64,000 nt of DNA from Lachnospiraceae bacterium (GTDB taxonomy: Bacteria; Bacillota; Clostridia; Lachnospirales; Lachnospiraceae). Positions 19,144 through 28,553 of this stretch are shown one piece after another (positions within the stretch are counted from its first letter, which is position 1; each line of letters opens with the position of its first letter). A model generated the notes under the pieces. The model was not told the DNA's origin, made no database searches, and saw only the letters and a program-made list of their open reading frames with translations. The position numbers and the translations under genes were made by a program. The DNA lies in NCBI GenBank assembly GCA_910575255.1, contig CAJTEM010000025.1:20014-84013 (forward strand), written 5' to 3'.

Positions 19144-19359
19144 CTATTCGTCAAAGTCCGGGTACAGTTCCAGACTGTCAAACTCCGCGTCCGTCATGGC
19201 GCGCAGCTTATGAAGGGCGCTGTCGGTCAGTTCCATCAGCTCCGTTTCCTCCGGCGAGAGATAGCCGCGCATCTCGGTCAGGCTCTCCATCAGTCCGGCG
19301 CGGGTTCCGGTGTTGTAAATGCACATCAGATTCATTTCTTCAAAGGTAAAGTGTCCCAT
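19144..19359 (-). CDS. Transposon-transfer assisting protein (TTRAP family)
   Basis: A 71-residue acidic protein, MGHFTFEEMNLMCIYNTGTR, then LTEMRGYLSPEETELMELTD and a short acidic C terminus. This matches the TTRAP family found beside the primase-like gene in CTn/Tn1549 elements. The ATG is one base from the stop of the upstream gene, with GGGAGC as ribosome site, so it is coupled to it. The precise role in transfer is not known. Confidence 0.85.
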   Translation of the reverse strand: MGHFTFEEMNLMCIYNTGTRAGLMESLTEMRGYLSPEETELMELTDSALHKLRAMTDAEFDSLELYPDFDE

Positions 19360-19360
19360 A

Positions 19361-22300
19361 TCAAAGCTCCCTTTCCGCGCTCTTTTTCGGCGCTGTCTTT
19401 TTGCTTTCCTGCTTCGGCTGCTGGTGGAGCTGTTCCACCACCGATTTCCGCTTGTCCCGTTCCTCCCGGTGGACCGCATCCGCCAAATCCATCAGGGAGA
19501 TCGGCTGGCCGCTTCTGGCCTGCTGTTCCAGCTGGGCTACGGTCGGCTCTTTGGGGCCGTTGTTGATGATCCCGTCAATCATGCCGTAATCGTCCTCCAT
19601 AGACATTTCCGCATTTTTCAGCGGGTTCGCGTCAAGAAAACCGGTGATCTGCTGAAAGCCAAAGCTGTCGCAGTAATGACAGGATAACGCGCCGTCCCTG
19701 CGGATGGCAACGATGTCGCTGACGCTCATGGAGGGGCTGTGATAGTCCCTGGGGTGTTCGTTGTTGAAGCGGTAGAACAGCTGCTCCGCCACAACCTCCG
19801 GCGTATCTTTGCCGGAAAGGGGCGCGGTGTAGATCAGGTTGTAATTCTCACGCTCCACCTCGCGCCCGATGGATTGGAGCCAGTCCAGCCCCTCAAAGCG
19901 GATTTCCCGCAGGCTGTCATCATCCTTTACCTGATAGATGGCAAAGCAGTCCCCCTCATGGGAGAGAAACGCCTGCTCCCGTTCCTGCTGGCGGTTCAGC
20001 CGGTCCTGCACCAGCGCGTCAAAGGCTGGGCTTTCCTCCCATTCCTCGCGGGAAAGGGCGAACACCGTACCGGGCAGCTGGGATTCAAATTCCTCCCGGT
20101 CAAAGAGCATTTCCGCGCCGCCCCCGTCCACCACCGCGTACACCGTCAAATCCTGCTCAAACAGTTCCAGCGCCCGCTCTTTGGAGAGGGGCAGCAAGTC
20201 CCCGTCCTGATAGCCGCAGTTTTTCAGATCGTCCTCCCGCATCGCCGGGTCTGGCATGGGGTATTCATCCAGCGTCTGCTCCGGCGCGTCGGGCAGCTGG
20301 GCGGCTTCTGCGGCATGGCCGATGGAATCCAGCGCCCGCGGGTTTTGGCTGGCGGGCAAAAGGGCGTATTCCCGTTCCTGCTCGGCGGTCAGCGGCTGGG
20401 GGTAGTCGATACAGCCAAAAACGGTGAGAGAATCCTGTTCCACCTTTACCGGCGCGGCAAGTTCAGTGATGGTTTTCCCGTCCATCAAAGGATAGGTTCC
20501 TACATTCAGAGATTCCTGGGTAATGTAATAGCGGAACATGGAGGGGTCCTGCTCCGGCAGTTCGGCGGGGATTTTCCAGGAGGGTTCCGGTTCAGGGCAA
20601 ACCTCTTGATTCTCCGTATCGGCCTGCGGGCTTTCCGTCTGTATGGTTTCTTTTCCGGCGTCCTGCTCCGGCCCGGATTCCAGATCAATGCCGCGCTCCT
20701 TGCAGACCTCCTGAAAATGGCGGTCAATATCGGCAATCAGAGTACCGGCGGTCTTGTTGATGGTTTCCAGGCTGGCCCGCAGTTCCTTCAGCTCCTTGCC
20801 CTGGCTCCAGTTCGCAATGTACCCAAAGCTGTTTGCGCCGGTCTGAATCCCAAAATATTGGCAGACCGCGTAGGAGATGCTCTCGGCCTCCACCTCCTCG
20901 GTGCGCCGGTCCTTTTTATGGTCCTGCAAAAACCGCTGGGCGGTCTTTTCGCCGCCGTTAAAGTCCAGGCCGGATTCATCGGTCAGCGGGAGATGCCCTT
21001 CCTCCGGCAGTTCCAGCGGCTTTGCGGTTATGACGGAACCGGCATGGTTGACCATAACCCGTTCCTCTACCGCAACCGGCGCACCGGGGTCATCGTCGGA
21101 ACCGCGCAGGTCATAACAAAACAGTCCGTCCGGCAGATCGTCTGCGGCAATCCGCTCATTGGAGAACAGGGCTGGCTGTCCAAACAGCTCCACTTCCTGA
21201 TACAAGGGCGCATCCGGGTTGTCCGGCACATCAAAGTTGTGCAGCTTGCTGTGGGCGATCTCATGGACAGCGGCGGAAACCGTCTGCACCTCGCTCATGC
21301 CCTGGCGGATGGCGATGCGCTGCTCAATGGAAGAAAAATATCCGTCCGTATCCGCGTCCATTTCCTCAAACGCAAGGGGAACCGGGGCGGAGCGTTTCAG
21401 CGCCTCCATAAACGCCTCAAAGTGCCGGACATTCCCGAACAGGTCCGCCGCCAGGGAGGGCAGGGGCTTTCCGTCCGTCTGGCTCACATCAAAGACCTTG
21501 ACCGGACGGAACAGCGGGATTTCCACCTCTTTTTCCTCCATGACCACCCTGCCGTTTGCGTCCAGCATTGGCGCGTGGGTGTCCGGGTCCAGCTTCTGCT
21601 CCTCGATTTTCTTCTTATAGGGGGTGGGCGCGATGATGGTGATGCCGCGCTCGCCCTTCTTCACATGGCGCTCAAACTGGTTCTTCCACTTGTTATAGCC
21701 AGCCACAAGGGTTGCGTCCGGCTTCTGCATATAGATCAGCATGGTATTATTGACCGAGTAGCGGTGGAACCGGGACATCACCGACAGATAGCGCATATAC
21801 TTTTCGCTCTCAAACAGTTCCTTGATGTTCTGCTCAATGCCCTCGGTGATTTCCCGCAATCGCTCCCGGTTGGTAGGTTTCTCTGCCATTTCCTTGTTTC
21901 TCCTTTCCAAATCCATGATTTTTGTTAGGTGTTCTGCAATCCATGTTTTTTGTTCCTCGATGCCATCCTCCATCAGAAAGTCCAGAAGATACTCCACATA
22001 GTCCTTTTGGTGCAGCGCCTCCACAAAAAGGGGGTGCGGTTCATCCTCCGGGGTCAGGGGCGCAAGGCCGGTTTCCCAGCCCCGCAGCAGATGAGCGTAG
22101 TCTGCCAGAGCGCGGAAACACCGCTGTTTTGATTCCCGGAATTTCTGCGCTTCTGACTTTTGACGGACATAGGTTTTCTTCGGGGGCGCCTGGCTGTCAT
22201 AGAGCAGGCCAAAATCCTGGGCCAGTTTTTCCGCCGCCTCTTTGGGAGAAAGATTATAGAGCTTGGCGGCAAAGTCGATCACATCACCGTCCGCCCCGCA

Positions 22301-22462
22301 GCCGAAACAGTGAAAGCGGCGGTCTAATTTCATGCTGGGCGTCCTGTCATCGTGAAAGGGACAGCAGGCCATGCCGTTCCGCTTTACCTCGATTCCATAG
22401 TGTTCCGCCGCTTCTCTGGTGGTGATGGACTGCTTTACCGTTTCAAAGACATTCCCGCCCAT
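19361..22462 (-). CDS. CHC2 zinc-finger primase-like / ArdC-type / YodL / DUF4316 fusion protein
   Basis: A 1033-residue cytosolic protein. Residues ~1-90 hold a CHC2 DNA-primase zinc finger (CCPFHDDRTPSM, FHCFGCGADGDVIDF). About 200-330 matches the ArdC N-terminal ssDNA-binding domain (FHRYSVNNTMLIYMQKPDAT, FERHVKKGERGI). A metallopeptidase-like HEIAHSKLHN follows near 410, with a second Glu in EVEAESISYAVCQYFG. The C-terminal third has YodL-like and DUF4316 segments (YHSPSMSVSDIVAIRRDGA). ArdC-type proteins protect incoming single strands from restriction. The first ~215 residues are paralogous to the primase of the nested element at 38060-38707. It is preceded at three bases by the small gene at 22465. 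Confidence 0.9.
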   Translation of the reverse strand: MGGNVFETVKQSITTREAAEHYGIEVKRNGMACCPFHDDRTPSMKLDRRFHCFGCGADGDVIDFAAKLYNLSPKEAAEKLAQDFGLLYDSQAPPKKTYVRQKSEAQKFRESKQRCFRALADYAHLLRGWETGLAPLTPEDEPHPLFVEALHQKDYVEYLLDFLMEDGIEEQKTWIAEHLTKIMDLERRNKEMAEKPTNRERLREITEGIEQNIKELFESEKYMRYLSVMSRFHRYSVNNTMLIYMQKPDATLVAGYNKWKNQFERHVKKGERGITIIAPTPYKKKIEEQKLDPDTHAPMLDANGRVVMEEKEVEIPLFRPVKVFDVSQTDGKPLPSLAADLFGNVRHFEAFMEALKRSAPVPLAFEEMDADTDGYFSSIEQRIAIRQGMSEVQTVSAAVHEIAHSKLHNFDVPDNPDAPLYQEVELFGQPALFSNERIAADDLPDGLFCYDLRGSDDDPGAPVAVEERVMVNHAGSVITAKPLELPEEGHLPLTDESGLDFNGGEKTAQRFLQDHKKDRRTEEVEAESISYAVCQYFGIQTGANSFGYIANWSQGKELKELRASLETINKTAGTLIADIDRHFQEVCKERGIDLESGPEQDAGKETIQTESPQADTENQEVCPEPEPSWKIPAELPEQDPSMFRYYITQESLNVGTYPLMDGKTITELAAPVKVEQDSLTVFGCIDYPQPLTAEQEREYALLPASQNPRALDSIGHAAEAAQLPDAPEQTLDEYPMPDPAMREDDLKNCGYQDGDLLPLSKERALELFEQDLTVYAVVDGGGAEMLFDREEFESQLPGTVFALSREEWEESPAFDALVQDRLNRQQEREQAFLSHEGDCFAIYQVKDDDSLREIRFEGLDWLQSIGREVERENYNLIYTAPLSGKDTPEVVAEQLFYRFNNEHPRDYHSPSMSVSDIVAIRRDGALSCHYCDSFGFQQITGFLDANPLKNAEMSMEDDYGMIDGIINNGPKEPTVAQLEQQARSGQPISLMDLADAVHREERDKRKSVVEQLHQQPKQESKKTAPKKSAEREL

Positions 22463-22464
22463 GC

Positions 22465-22755
22465 TTATTGACCGGAGGAGGATTTCAACGGCGGCTTATA
22501 GCCTGCGGCCCTGGCGCGTTCACTGGCGGCTTTGCGCCGCTTTTCGCTGTACGGCTCCCGGACCGATACGCAGCGTTTGGGGACAATGAAGTTGTGGTCG
22601 TCCTTCTTGATGATCTGCTCCGGGTGTTTACCGGCAAGGCAGTTCAGTTTTTTCATCAGCTTTGGGTCATGGGTATAGACCTGGGCGGCAGGCTCTGCCT
22701 GGTTGTAGAGGAGGATGGTTTCCTGTTCCACTAACAATAATTTTTGATGGCTCAT
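22465..22755 (-). CDS. Conserved small ICE protein, unknown function
   Basis: A 96-residue basic protein: MSHQKLLLVEQETILLYNQA, KLMKKLNCLAGKHPEQI, VPKRCVSVREPYSEKRRKAA. There is no membrane segment and no enzyme motif that I recognise. Its ATG overlaps the methylase stop by four bases, and it ends two bases before the primase-like gene, so it is translated within the same operon. The basic C terminus would suit nucleic-acid binding, which is a guess. Confidence 0.75.
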   Translation of the reverse strand: MSHQKLLLVEQETILLYNQAEPAAQVYTHDPKLMKKLNCLAGKHPEQIIKKDDHNFIVPKRCVSVREPYSEKRRKAASERARAAGYKPPLKSSSGQ

Positions 22756-24581
22756 AGCTTTTTCCCTCCTTTTTCACACGCCTGATTAACGGCGTCTGTA
22801 ATGCCCTGCATAATATACGCAACACAGGGGACAGCGATAGAATTGCCTAACATCTGGTAACGCTTTGTGTCACTGATGGGGCTGCCATCTGCGCCGGCCT
22901 CCGTCCACCCGTCCGGGTAGCCCTGCAAACGCTCCGCCTCGGTGGGGGTGAGCCTTCTCACGCAAAGCCCGGTGCGGACGGGATTCTGGTAATTCAGCGA
23001 GTAGCCGCCGGAGGCCGCTTTTGCCAGCAGCGTGCCGCTGACCTCATCGGTTTCCCGGAGGTTGCGGCAGTCAACGGCGGCGGTCTGGGCCTCCATCACA
23101 GCCGCGCCGCCAATCAAACAGGCTTTCATCACGGCGCTTTGCTGGCCCGCCAGAAGGGTGGGAGCAGTTTCTTCCTGGAAACCGATGCTCCCGGACTGGC
23201 TGCCGGCCTTGTGCTTGAAGCCTGCGCTCATCACGCAGAAGTCCAGCTCGTTCCCCTGTCCGGCAGGGCGGGAAAGCCCCGCGCCGGAGGCACAGAGCGT
23301 CCCGGCAATCTGCGGGTGGGTCACGATGGGCTGCTCCTGCTCCGAGCCATCGGGCCGGACAATATAGGGCTGTTCACTGGCACAGTTGAGCGTGGGCGAC
23401 AGCTCCCGCAAAATTTCCGCATGGCTCTGGCCGCTTGAAGCGCACAGCACCACATCCCGCTCCTGTCCGCACCGCATCCCTGTTCCCTTGTAGTAGCTGG
23501 CAAGCAGCGTCCCGGCAAGATTGCCGTTGATCCCGACCATAGCATCGGGCGGGAATTGGGCCATACATCCCGAAGCGGTGACAGCGTGGGGGCTGTCCTC
23601 CCCGCCGATCATGGAGCCTTGGATGGCGTATGCGGTGATTGGCAGATTTCCGTGGGTCTGGCTGCGGAGGGTAGGAGATACGCCGCCTTTCTCCACGCAG
23701 AGGGAATCGCCGCCCTGGTCGTTGAGTATCTCTACCGCGTCCTTCGGCGCAAAGAGATACTGGTCATTTCCGGTTGCCAGAGTGCCGCTTTTTTCTATCT
23801 GGAGCAGCGGCCCCTTGCCGCCGCCCTCACAGCCGCAGCGGATACGCATGGAGATGGCGGGGATCACATCCCCCGCGCCTGCTGTTCCAGTGCCGCTTTG
23901 AGCATAGGCGGCAGGTCCTTGCCGCGGCGTTCCGCCCGCCGCAAAATACCCTGACAGGCTTTTGGGGACAAAAAGTATTTCTCCGCTGCGTTGGCCTCTA
24001 AAATCTGCGATAAGAAAGATACGCCTGCGCCGCTGTGCCGTTCCGAAATATTGGGCGTCGTACACGCACCAAGCGAGGTCAGCTCCTCGGCCTCGTACCA
24101 TTCCGGCGTTTGCCCACCGTCCAGAACCAGGCATTGGAACTTCGGCCTCTGTGAACGCTTCCAGCACAGCCTTAAAGTCACGCCGGGAAGAACTTGACAA
24201 GGCTCCGGGGACATTTTCCCAGAGCGCGAATTTCGGGTATTCTCCATTGGTTGCCTCCTGCATTTCTCTGATAATCCTGACAGCCTCCAGAAAGAGGCCG
24301 CTCCGCTCCCCGGCAAGGCCGAGCCGCTTGCCTGATGCCACACTCAGGTCCTGGCAAGGGGAGCCGAAGGTGATGATGTCCACGGGCGGCAGTGTGCCGC
24401 CATAAAGTTTCGTAATGTCGCCAACGTGTTCCATTTCAGGAAAGTGCTTCTGTGTCACAGAAATACATTCCGGTATGATTTCGCTGGCCCACAAAGGTCT
24501 GATTCCATAAAAAGAGGCGGCATAGGGAAAACCTCCTATGCCGTCGAATAAGGAACCAAGCGTAAGCTGCTCTTTATTCAA
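22752..24581 (-). CDS. DNA (cytosine-5-)-methyltransferase
   Basis: A 609-residue C5 methylase with motif I LFDGIGGFPYAA, catalytic motif IV FGSPCQDLS (the Cys), motif VI LWENVPGAL, motif VIII TAQRRRRIFLIADF, a long central target-recognition region, and motifs IX-X ending YQMLGNSIAVPCVAYIMQGI. It transfers a methyl group from AdoMet to cytosine. No restriction enzyme gene is adjacent, so it is probably a stand-alone methylase protecting the element from host restriction. It overlaps both neighbours by four bases. Confidence 0.95.
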   Translation of the reverse strand: MNKEQLTLGSLFDGIGGFPYAASFYGIRPLWASEIIPECISVTQKHFPEMEHVGDITKLYGGTLPPVDIITFGSPCQDLSVASGKRLGLAGERSGLFLEAVRIIREMQEATNGEYPKFALWENVPGALSSSSRRDFKAVLEAFTEAEVPMPGSGRWANAGMVRGRGADLAWCVYDAQYFGTAQRRRRIFLIADFRGQRSGEILFVPKSLSGYFAAGGTPRQGPAAYAQSGTGTAGAGDVIPAISMRIRCGCEGGGKGPLLQIEKSGTLATGNDQYLFAPKDAVEILNDQGGDSLCVEKGGVSPTLRSQTHGNLPITAYAIQGSMIGGEDSPHAVTASGCMAQFPPDAMVGINGNLAGTLLASYYKGTGMRCGQERDVVLCASSGQSHAEILRELSPTLNCASEQPYIVRPDGSEQEQPIVTHPQIAGTLCASGAGLSRPAGQGNELDFCVMSAGFKHKAGSQSGSIGFQEETAPTLLAGQQSAVMKACLIGGAAVMEAQTAAVDCRNLRETDEVSGTLLAKAASGGYSLNYQNPVRTGLCVRRLTPTEAERLQGYPDGWTEAGADGSPISDTKRYQMLGNSIAVPCVAYIMQGITDAVNQACEKGGKKL

Positions 24582-26692
24582 TTTTTCTTTCCTCCGTTGC
24601 TTTTCTCTTTGCCGCCAAAGTCCAGCTTGAAGTTTACATACTCGCCGGTATCCTCCAAAAGCACATCCGCGTCATAGGTTTTTCCGGTTTTTTCCGAGTA
24701 GCAGCCGGTGAGCCTTGCGCGCCCGTCTTTTAAGAGGGCCGCGACAATGGCCTTGGTGGGCTGTTTCTTCTTGGCGCTCCACCACTTGCTGTCTTTCCAG
24801 ATGGCAAATCTGCAAGTTTCGCTTTGGCAGAAAAATCCCTTTTGCGATTCTGTAACCTCACCGCCGCACCGGGGGCATCTGCCTACTGCTTCGCGGGGCG
24901 GGGAGAACAGATACTCGGTTCCCTTGACCACCTGATAGGTTGCCGCCAGCTCCCGCAGCATGGCGTAAATCCCGGACAGAAACTCCTCCGGGGAAAGCTC
25001 GCCGCGCTCAATCTCGCCCAGCCGGTACTCCCACTCGGCGGTGAGCAGCGGGGATTGCAGCTGCTCCGGCAGAACCGTAATGAGGGAACGCGCGTCGCGG
25101 GAGGGCATCAGCTGGACCGTCTTTTTGCTCTTTTTCCGTTCCAGAAAACCGGTGGAGGCCAGCTTTTCCAGAATCCCGGCGCGGGTGGCAGGCGTACCCA
25201 ATCCCTTGCGCTCGGCGGTATCCGGCATATCCTCTTTACCGGCGTTCTCCATAGCCGACAGCAGGGTATCTTCGGTGAAATGCTTTGGCGGGCTGGTTTT
25301 CCCCTCCTTGACGGAGGCATTGGAAACGGACAAAGATTGTCCCTCAGAGAGTTCCGGCAGCGTCTTTTCCTCTGGTCTTTCCTCCGGCTCCGGGGCATTT
25401 TTCAGACCGGCGTGATAAGCGGCATCCAGCTTGCGCCAGCCGGGGTGTTTCACCGTTTTGCCCTTTACAGCAAATTCCGTACCGGCACATTCCACAGTAA
25501 CAGAAGTTTCTTCATAACAATAAGGTTCCGCCACCGCACACAACAACCTTGCGGCCACCAGCTCCAATACCGCTTTCTCACCAGCAGGCAGGCCGGAGAG
25601 GTCCGCCCCCTGAAGATTGCGGGTGGGGATCACCGCATGGTGGTCGGTCACTTTCTTATCGTTGATGACCGCCTCCGGGTTGCAGGTAATGCCGATCCCC
25701 TTTCGGAACGGCATGGCATTGGCGGTGAGGTTGACCAGCACCGGCAGGCCCTCCGCCATATCCGAGGTCAGATACCGGCTGTCCGTCCGGGGATAAGTAC
25801 ACAACTTTTTCTCATAGAGGTTTTGCAGATAGTCCAGCGTTTGCTGGGCGGTAAACCCCAGCAGGCGGTTGGCGTCCCGCTGTAAGGTGGTCAGGTCATA
25901 AAGGGCGGGCGGCTTTTCGGACTTCTCTTTCCGCTGCGCCTGTTTCACCACCGCAGAACCTCCCCGGCAGGCGGTTTGCAGCTCTTTCGCGGCGGTTTTG
26001 TCTTTCATCCGCGCCCCCACAGCGGTAAATCCGGGCAGCTCCAGCGCCACCGTATAGAACGGCTCCGGCTGGAAGGCTTCAATCTCTGCTTCCCGCTGGA
26101 CGATAAGGGCCAGTGTCGGGGACATGACCCGACCGATGTTGAGGGTCCGGCGGTACAGCACTGAAAACAGCCGGGTGGCGTTGATGCCCACCAGCCAGTC
26201 AGCCTTGGCGCGGCAGAGCGCCGCTTGATGCAGACCGTCATAGTCCGCGCCGGGGCGGAGGTTTTCAAAGCCCTCCCGGATTGCCGAATCCTCCATGCTG
26301 GAAATCCAGAGCCGCTTCATGGGCTTTTTGCAGCCCGCCAGCTCATAGACGTTGCGGAAAATCAGTTCGCCCTCCCGTCCCGCGTCACAGGCGTTTACCA
26401 CCTCGGTCACATCCGGGGCGCACAGCAGCTTTTTGAGAATATCAAACTGTTTCTTCTTGTCCCGCCCCACGCTCATTTTCCAGTCCGAGGGCAGGATCGG
26501 CAGATCGTCATAGCGCCACTTGGCGTATTTAGGGTCATAGCTGTCTGCATCGGCAAGCCCGGCCAGATGCCCCACGCACCAGCTGACCCGCCAGCCGTTC
26601 CCTTCCAGATACCCGTCCTTGCGGGCATTGGCCCCGATTACAGCGGACAGGCTTTGGGCCACCGACGGTTTTTCAGCAATCACAAGGCGCAT
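24578..26692 (-). CDS. topB: DNA topoisomerase III (TopB-like), element-encoded
   Basis: A 704-residue type IA topoisomerase. Start MRLVIAEKPSVAQSLSAVIG is chosen because GGGAGG lies nine bases upstream; the ATG nine bases earlier is too close. The Toprim domain has CDAGREGELIFRNVYE. The active-site Tyr is in LCTYPRTDSRYLT (near 299). The C terminus has a zinc-ribbon-like segment (CPRCGGEVTESQKGFFC) and a Lys-rich tail. ICE-borne topoisomerase III relaxes or decatenates DNA during transfer or replication. It overlaps the upstream gene by 20 bases. Confidence 0.95.
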   Translation of the reverse strand: MRLVIAEKPSVAQSLSAVIGANARKDGYLEGNGWRVSWCVGHLAGLADADSYDPKYAKWRYDDLPILPSDWKMSVGRDKKKQFDILKKLLCAPDVTEVVNACDAGREGELIFRNVYELAGCKKPMKRLWISSMEDSAIREGFENLRPGADYDGLHQAALCRAKADWLVGINATRLFSVLYRRTLNIGRVMSPTLALIVQREAEIEAFQPEPFYTVALELPGFTAVGARMKDKTAAKELQTACRGGSAVVKQAQRKEKSEKPPALYDLTTLQRDANRLLGFTAQQTLDYLQNLYEKKLCTYPRTDSRYLTSDMAEGLPVLVNLTANAMPFRKGIGITCNPEAVINDKKVTDHHAVIPTRNLQGADLSGLPAGEKAVLELVAARLLCAVAEPYCYEETSVTVECAGTEFAVKGKTVKHPGWRKLDAAYHAGLKNAPEPEERPEEKTLPELSEGQSLSVSNASVKEGKTSPPKHFTEDTLLSAMENAGKEDMPDTAERKGLGTPATRAGILEKLASTGFLERKKSKKTVQLMPSRDARSLITVLPEQLQSPLLTAEWEYRLGEIERGELSPEEFLSGIYAMLRELAATYQVVKGTEYLFSPPREAVGRCPRCGGEVTESQKGFFCQSETCRFAIWKDSKWWSAKKKQPTKAIVAALLKDGRARLTGCYSEKTGKTYDADVLLEDTGEYVNFKLDFGGKEKSNGGKKN

Positions 26693-27371
26693 AATCTTCA
26701 TCCTCCCATTCTTCCCGCATAGATGTACGCAGTTTTTCCTCAATGCTGTTATCCTCTGTCAGCATCAGTTCATAGCCAAACCGGTAATCATATCGGTACA
26801 GTTTTCCTACCAGATCATTGATGAGGATGCGGCAGGCCAGAATGACACGTTTTTTATCCACCTGCATCAGCTGGTAGCGTTGATAATCGCTGTAATAGGA
26901 CTCATGCCGGTGCGCGCGGCTGTTGGCGTCCTCCAGCAGCCAGTCCACCGGGTCTTGGCAGCCTTCCTCTTTTTCCCCCTCCATATATTTCAGCAGTTCC
27001 ATCACCATCGGAAAACTCTGCTCGTCCATGCGGGCTTCTTCTTTCAGATAGCCGATCAGGGCGCATAAAAGCAGGCGGGCCGCTGTCTGTTCCCGTTCCG
27101 TTAAAGCCTCCATTGTCTTTGCGGCCTCCGGCAGAAGCCTTTCTTCTACAAAAGTTTCCACATCGCCGGAGTACAGCTGGCGGATGGAATCTATGGACAG
27201 CGGGGCAGTTGTGTCGCCATCCATAGAAAAGTCATAGAAGTCATCGCTCTGTGCAGGCTTTTTCCGAAGTTTGCGTATCAGGGCAGAAACAATGTCGCCG
27301 CCCAGATACACCGCCAGACAGCACAGGTCAAAAACAGCGATGCCTTTTATCAATAAAATAAGATACTTCAT
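26673..27371 (-). CDS. Membrane-anchored protein resembling part of the VirD4 coupling protein
   Basis: A 232-residue protein with an N-terminal membrane segment (MKYLILLIKGIAVFDLCCLA) and a linker. Residues ~95-190 align with an internal segment of the VirD4 protein of the same element: LLLCALIGYLKEEARMDEQS here against TLLYCALIGYIHYEAPVEEQ there. A shared PVDW/PVDL and YQRYQL/YKKYKL follow. That part of VirD4 lies between the Walker motifs, where coupling proteins carry their all-alpha domain. No ATPase motifs are present. It may compete with or recruit the coupling protein; this is inference. It overlaps both neighbours in the operon. Confidence 0.75.
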   Translation of the reverse strand: MKYLILLIKGIAVFDLCCLAVYLGGDIVSALIRKLRKKPAQSDDFYDFSMDGDTTAPLSIDSIRQLYSGDVETFVEERLLPEAAKTMEALTEREQTAARLLLCALIGYLKEEARMDEQSFPMVMELLKYMEGEKEEGCQDPVDWLLEDANSRAHRHESYYSDYQRYQLMQVDKKRVILACRILINDLVGKLYRYDYRFGYELMLTEDNSIEEKLRTSMREEWEDEDYAPCDC

Positions 27372-27562
27372 TTCCGATCTCTCCTTTCTTTCAGCTGCTT
27401 TTCCAGTTCCCGGTGGCAGAATCCCACACAGGGCCTTCCGTAGTTGCCGCAGCCATAGCAGGGGTGGCTTTTGGGTAAAGAAGGAGGGCGGGAAGTTTTC
27501 TTCCTGCCCTCCGGTTTCTGTGTCATCATGCGCTCAAAGGGGCTGTCGGTGAAGCGGGTCAT
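27368..27562 (-). CDS. Small cysteine-rich protein, putative zinc knuckle
   Basis: A 64-residue basic protein with four cysteines in SHPCYGCGNYGRPCVGFCHR (C-x2-C-x6-C-x3-C), suggesting metal binding. It overlaps the next gene by four bases and the DUF4366 gene by four bases, which supports real translation. No family is recognised. Confidence 0.6.
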   Translation of the reverse strand: MTRFTDSPFERMMTQKPEGRKKTSRPPSLPKSHPCYGCGNYGRPCVGFCHRELEKQLKERRDRK

Positions 27563-28281
27563 TCCGGTTCTTCCTCACTTTCCTCCGGTTCCTCCTCCGC
27601 GCCCTCCTCGGATTCCCACAGCTCATCTTCCTCATCGCCGTAGTCATAATCGTCCAGATTGTCTGTGCCTTTGGTTTTCGGCTTGTTCTTCATAAACTTG
27701 AAGTAGTAGAGCGCGCCCCCGCCGCCTAACAGGGCCACAACCAAAAGCAGGACAGCCGGATTCATGCCGGACTTTTTCTCCGGTTCCGGCTCCATTGCAG
27801 GCGGCTCCTCCGGTTCCGCCGCCTTGCCGGTGCAGCTTGTCATGGTAAAGGCGCAGACCGGGCAGTTCCGGTTGATTGCGCCTGCCTGACATTTCTCGGT
27901 GCAGCTGCAAACAGCGGGAGGCTCCTCGCTGTCCCCGTCCTCCATCAGCGCCATCAGGTCAGCTTCGTCTACCTGGTTGAGAAAATGGACGGTGTTTTCT
28001 CCCTCGTCATCCCGGTCCACTAGGATGTAAAAGTAGTTGCCGTTTTTGGTGGTAACGGTAATCAGCTGCTTGTTTCCGCCGTAATCGTCCACCAGGGTGG
28101 CGTTGCCATCCGGGGTGAGGGGAGGCGTTTCCTCCGGCTGCTCCACCTGTACGTTGGAATCGTTGGTTCCATCAGCCGGTTCCTCGCCGCCGCCCGCATA
28201 GGCAGGGACAGAAAAACCGCCCATGAGGACCAGGGCGGTGCAAAATGCGGCCAGTGTCCGCAATAACTGTTTAGATTTCAT
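27559..28281 (-). CDS. DUF4366 surface/membrane protein of conjugative elements
   Basis: A 240-residue protein with a signal peptide (MKSKQLLRTLAAFCTALVLM ... VPAYA), an extracellular part with NGNYFYILVDRDDEGENTVH, and a Cys cluster (CSCTEKCQAGAINRNCPVCA). A Pro/Glu spacer, one membrane helix (about 173-192) and a very acidic cytoplasmic tail follow. This matches DUF4366, found next to CHAP hydrolase genes in CTn elements. It probably sits in the membrane as part of the mating channel or for contact. Confidence 0.85.
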   Translation of the reverse strand: MKSKQLLRTLAAFCTALVLMGGFSVPAYAGGGEEPADGTNDSNVQVEQPEETPPLTPDGNATLVDDYGGNKQLITVTTKNGNYFYILVDRDDEGENTVHFLNQVDEADLMALMEDGDSEEPPAVCSCTEKCQAGAINRNCPVCAFTMTSCTGKAAEPEEPPAMEPEPEKKSGMNPAVLLLVVALLGGGGALYYFKFMKNKPKTKGTDNLDDYDYGDEEDELWESEEGAEEEPEESEEEPE

Positions 28282-28528
28282 CGTGATTTTCCTCCTTTTC
28301 CTGGATATCGGGTGCAGGCGTTCCCACGCCGGGAATCCCGCCGCTGGACAGCAGCGCGTTCAGTTCCTGCGGGGTCATGCGGACCGCCCGCACCAGCTGG
28401 ACGATTTGCAGGTTCTCCGCCTCGGTTTTCTGCGCCTCCAATTCCCGCAGCCGGTTCTGGTATTCCGCCAGCTTTTCACGGGTCTTTGCGATCTCCCGGT
28501 CAATCCGGTCGATTTTGTTCGATGCCAT
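28271..28528 (-). CDS. DUF4315 coiled-coil protein
   Basis: An 85-residue protein starting MASNKIDRIDREIAKTREKL; GGAGAGGAG lies eight bases upstream, while a GTG nine bases earlier lacks a site. The first 50 residues form a coiled coil. The second part is VRAVRMTPQELNALLSSGGI. This matches DUF4315, always found with DUF4366 and CHAP genes in these elements. It overlaps the DUF4366 start by 11 bases. Function unknown. Confidence 0.85.
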   Translation of the reverse strand: MASNKIDRIDREIAKTREKLAEYQNRLRELEAQKTEAENLQIVQLVRAVRMTPQELNALLSSGGIPGVGTPAPDIQEKEENHDEI

Positions 28529-28553
28529 CTGTAACACTCCTCTCCAATATAAT

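Noticed and set aside
19739..21928. A 729-codon open frame on the plus strand
   Set aside because: It is fully antisense to the CHC2/ArdC-type gene, has no domain or plausible composition, and arises from GC-rich codon use of the real gene.
24824..25885. A 353-codon plus-strand frame
   Set aside because: Antisense to topoisomerase III, no motif, shadow of the third-position GC bias.
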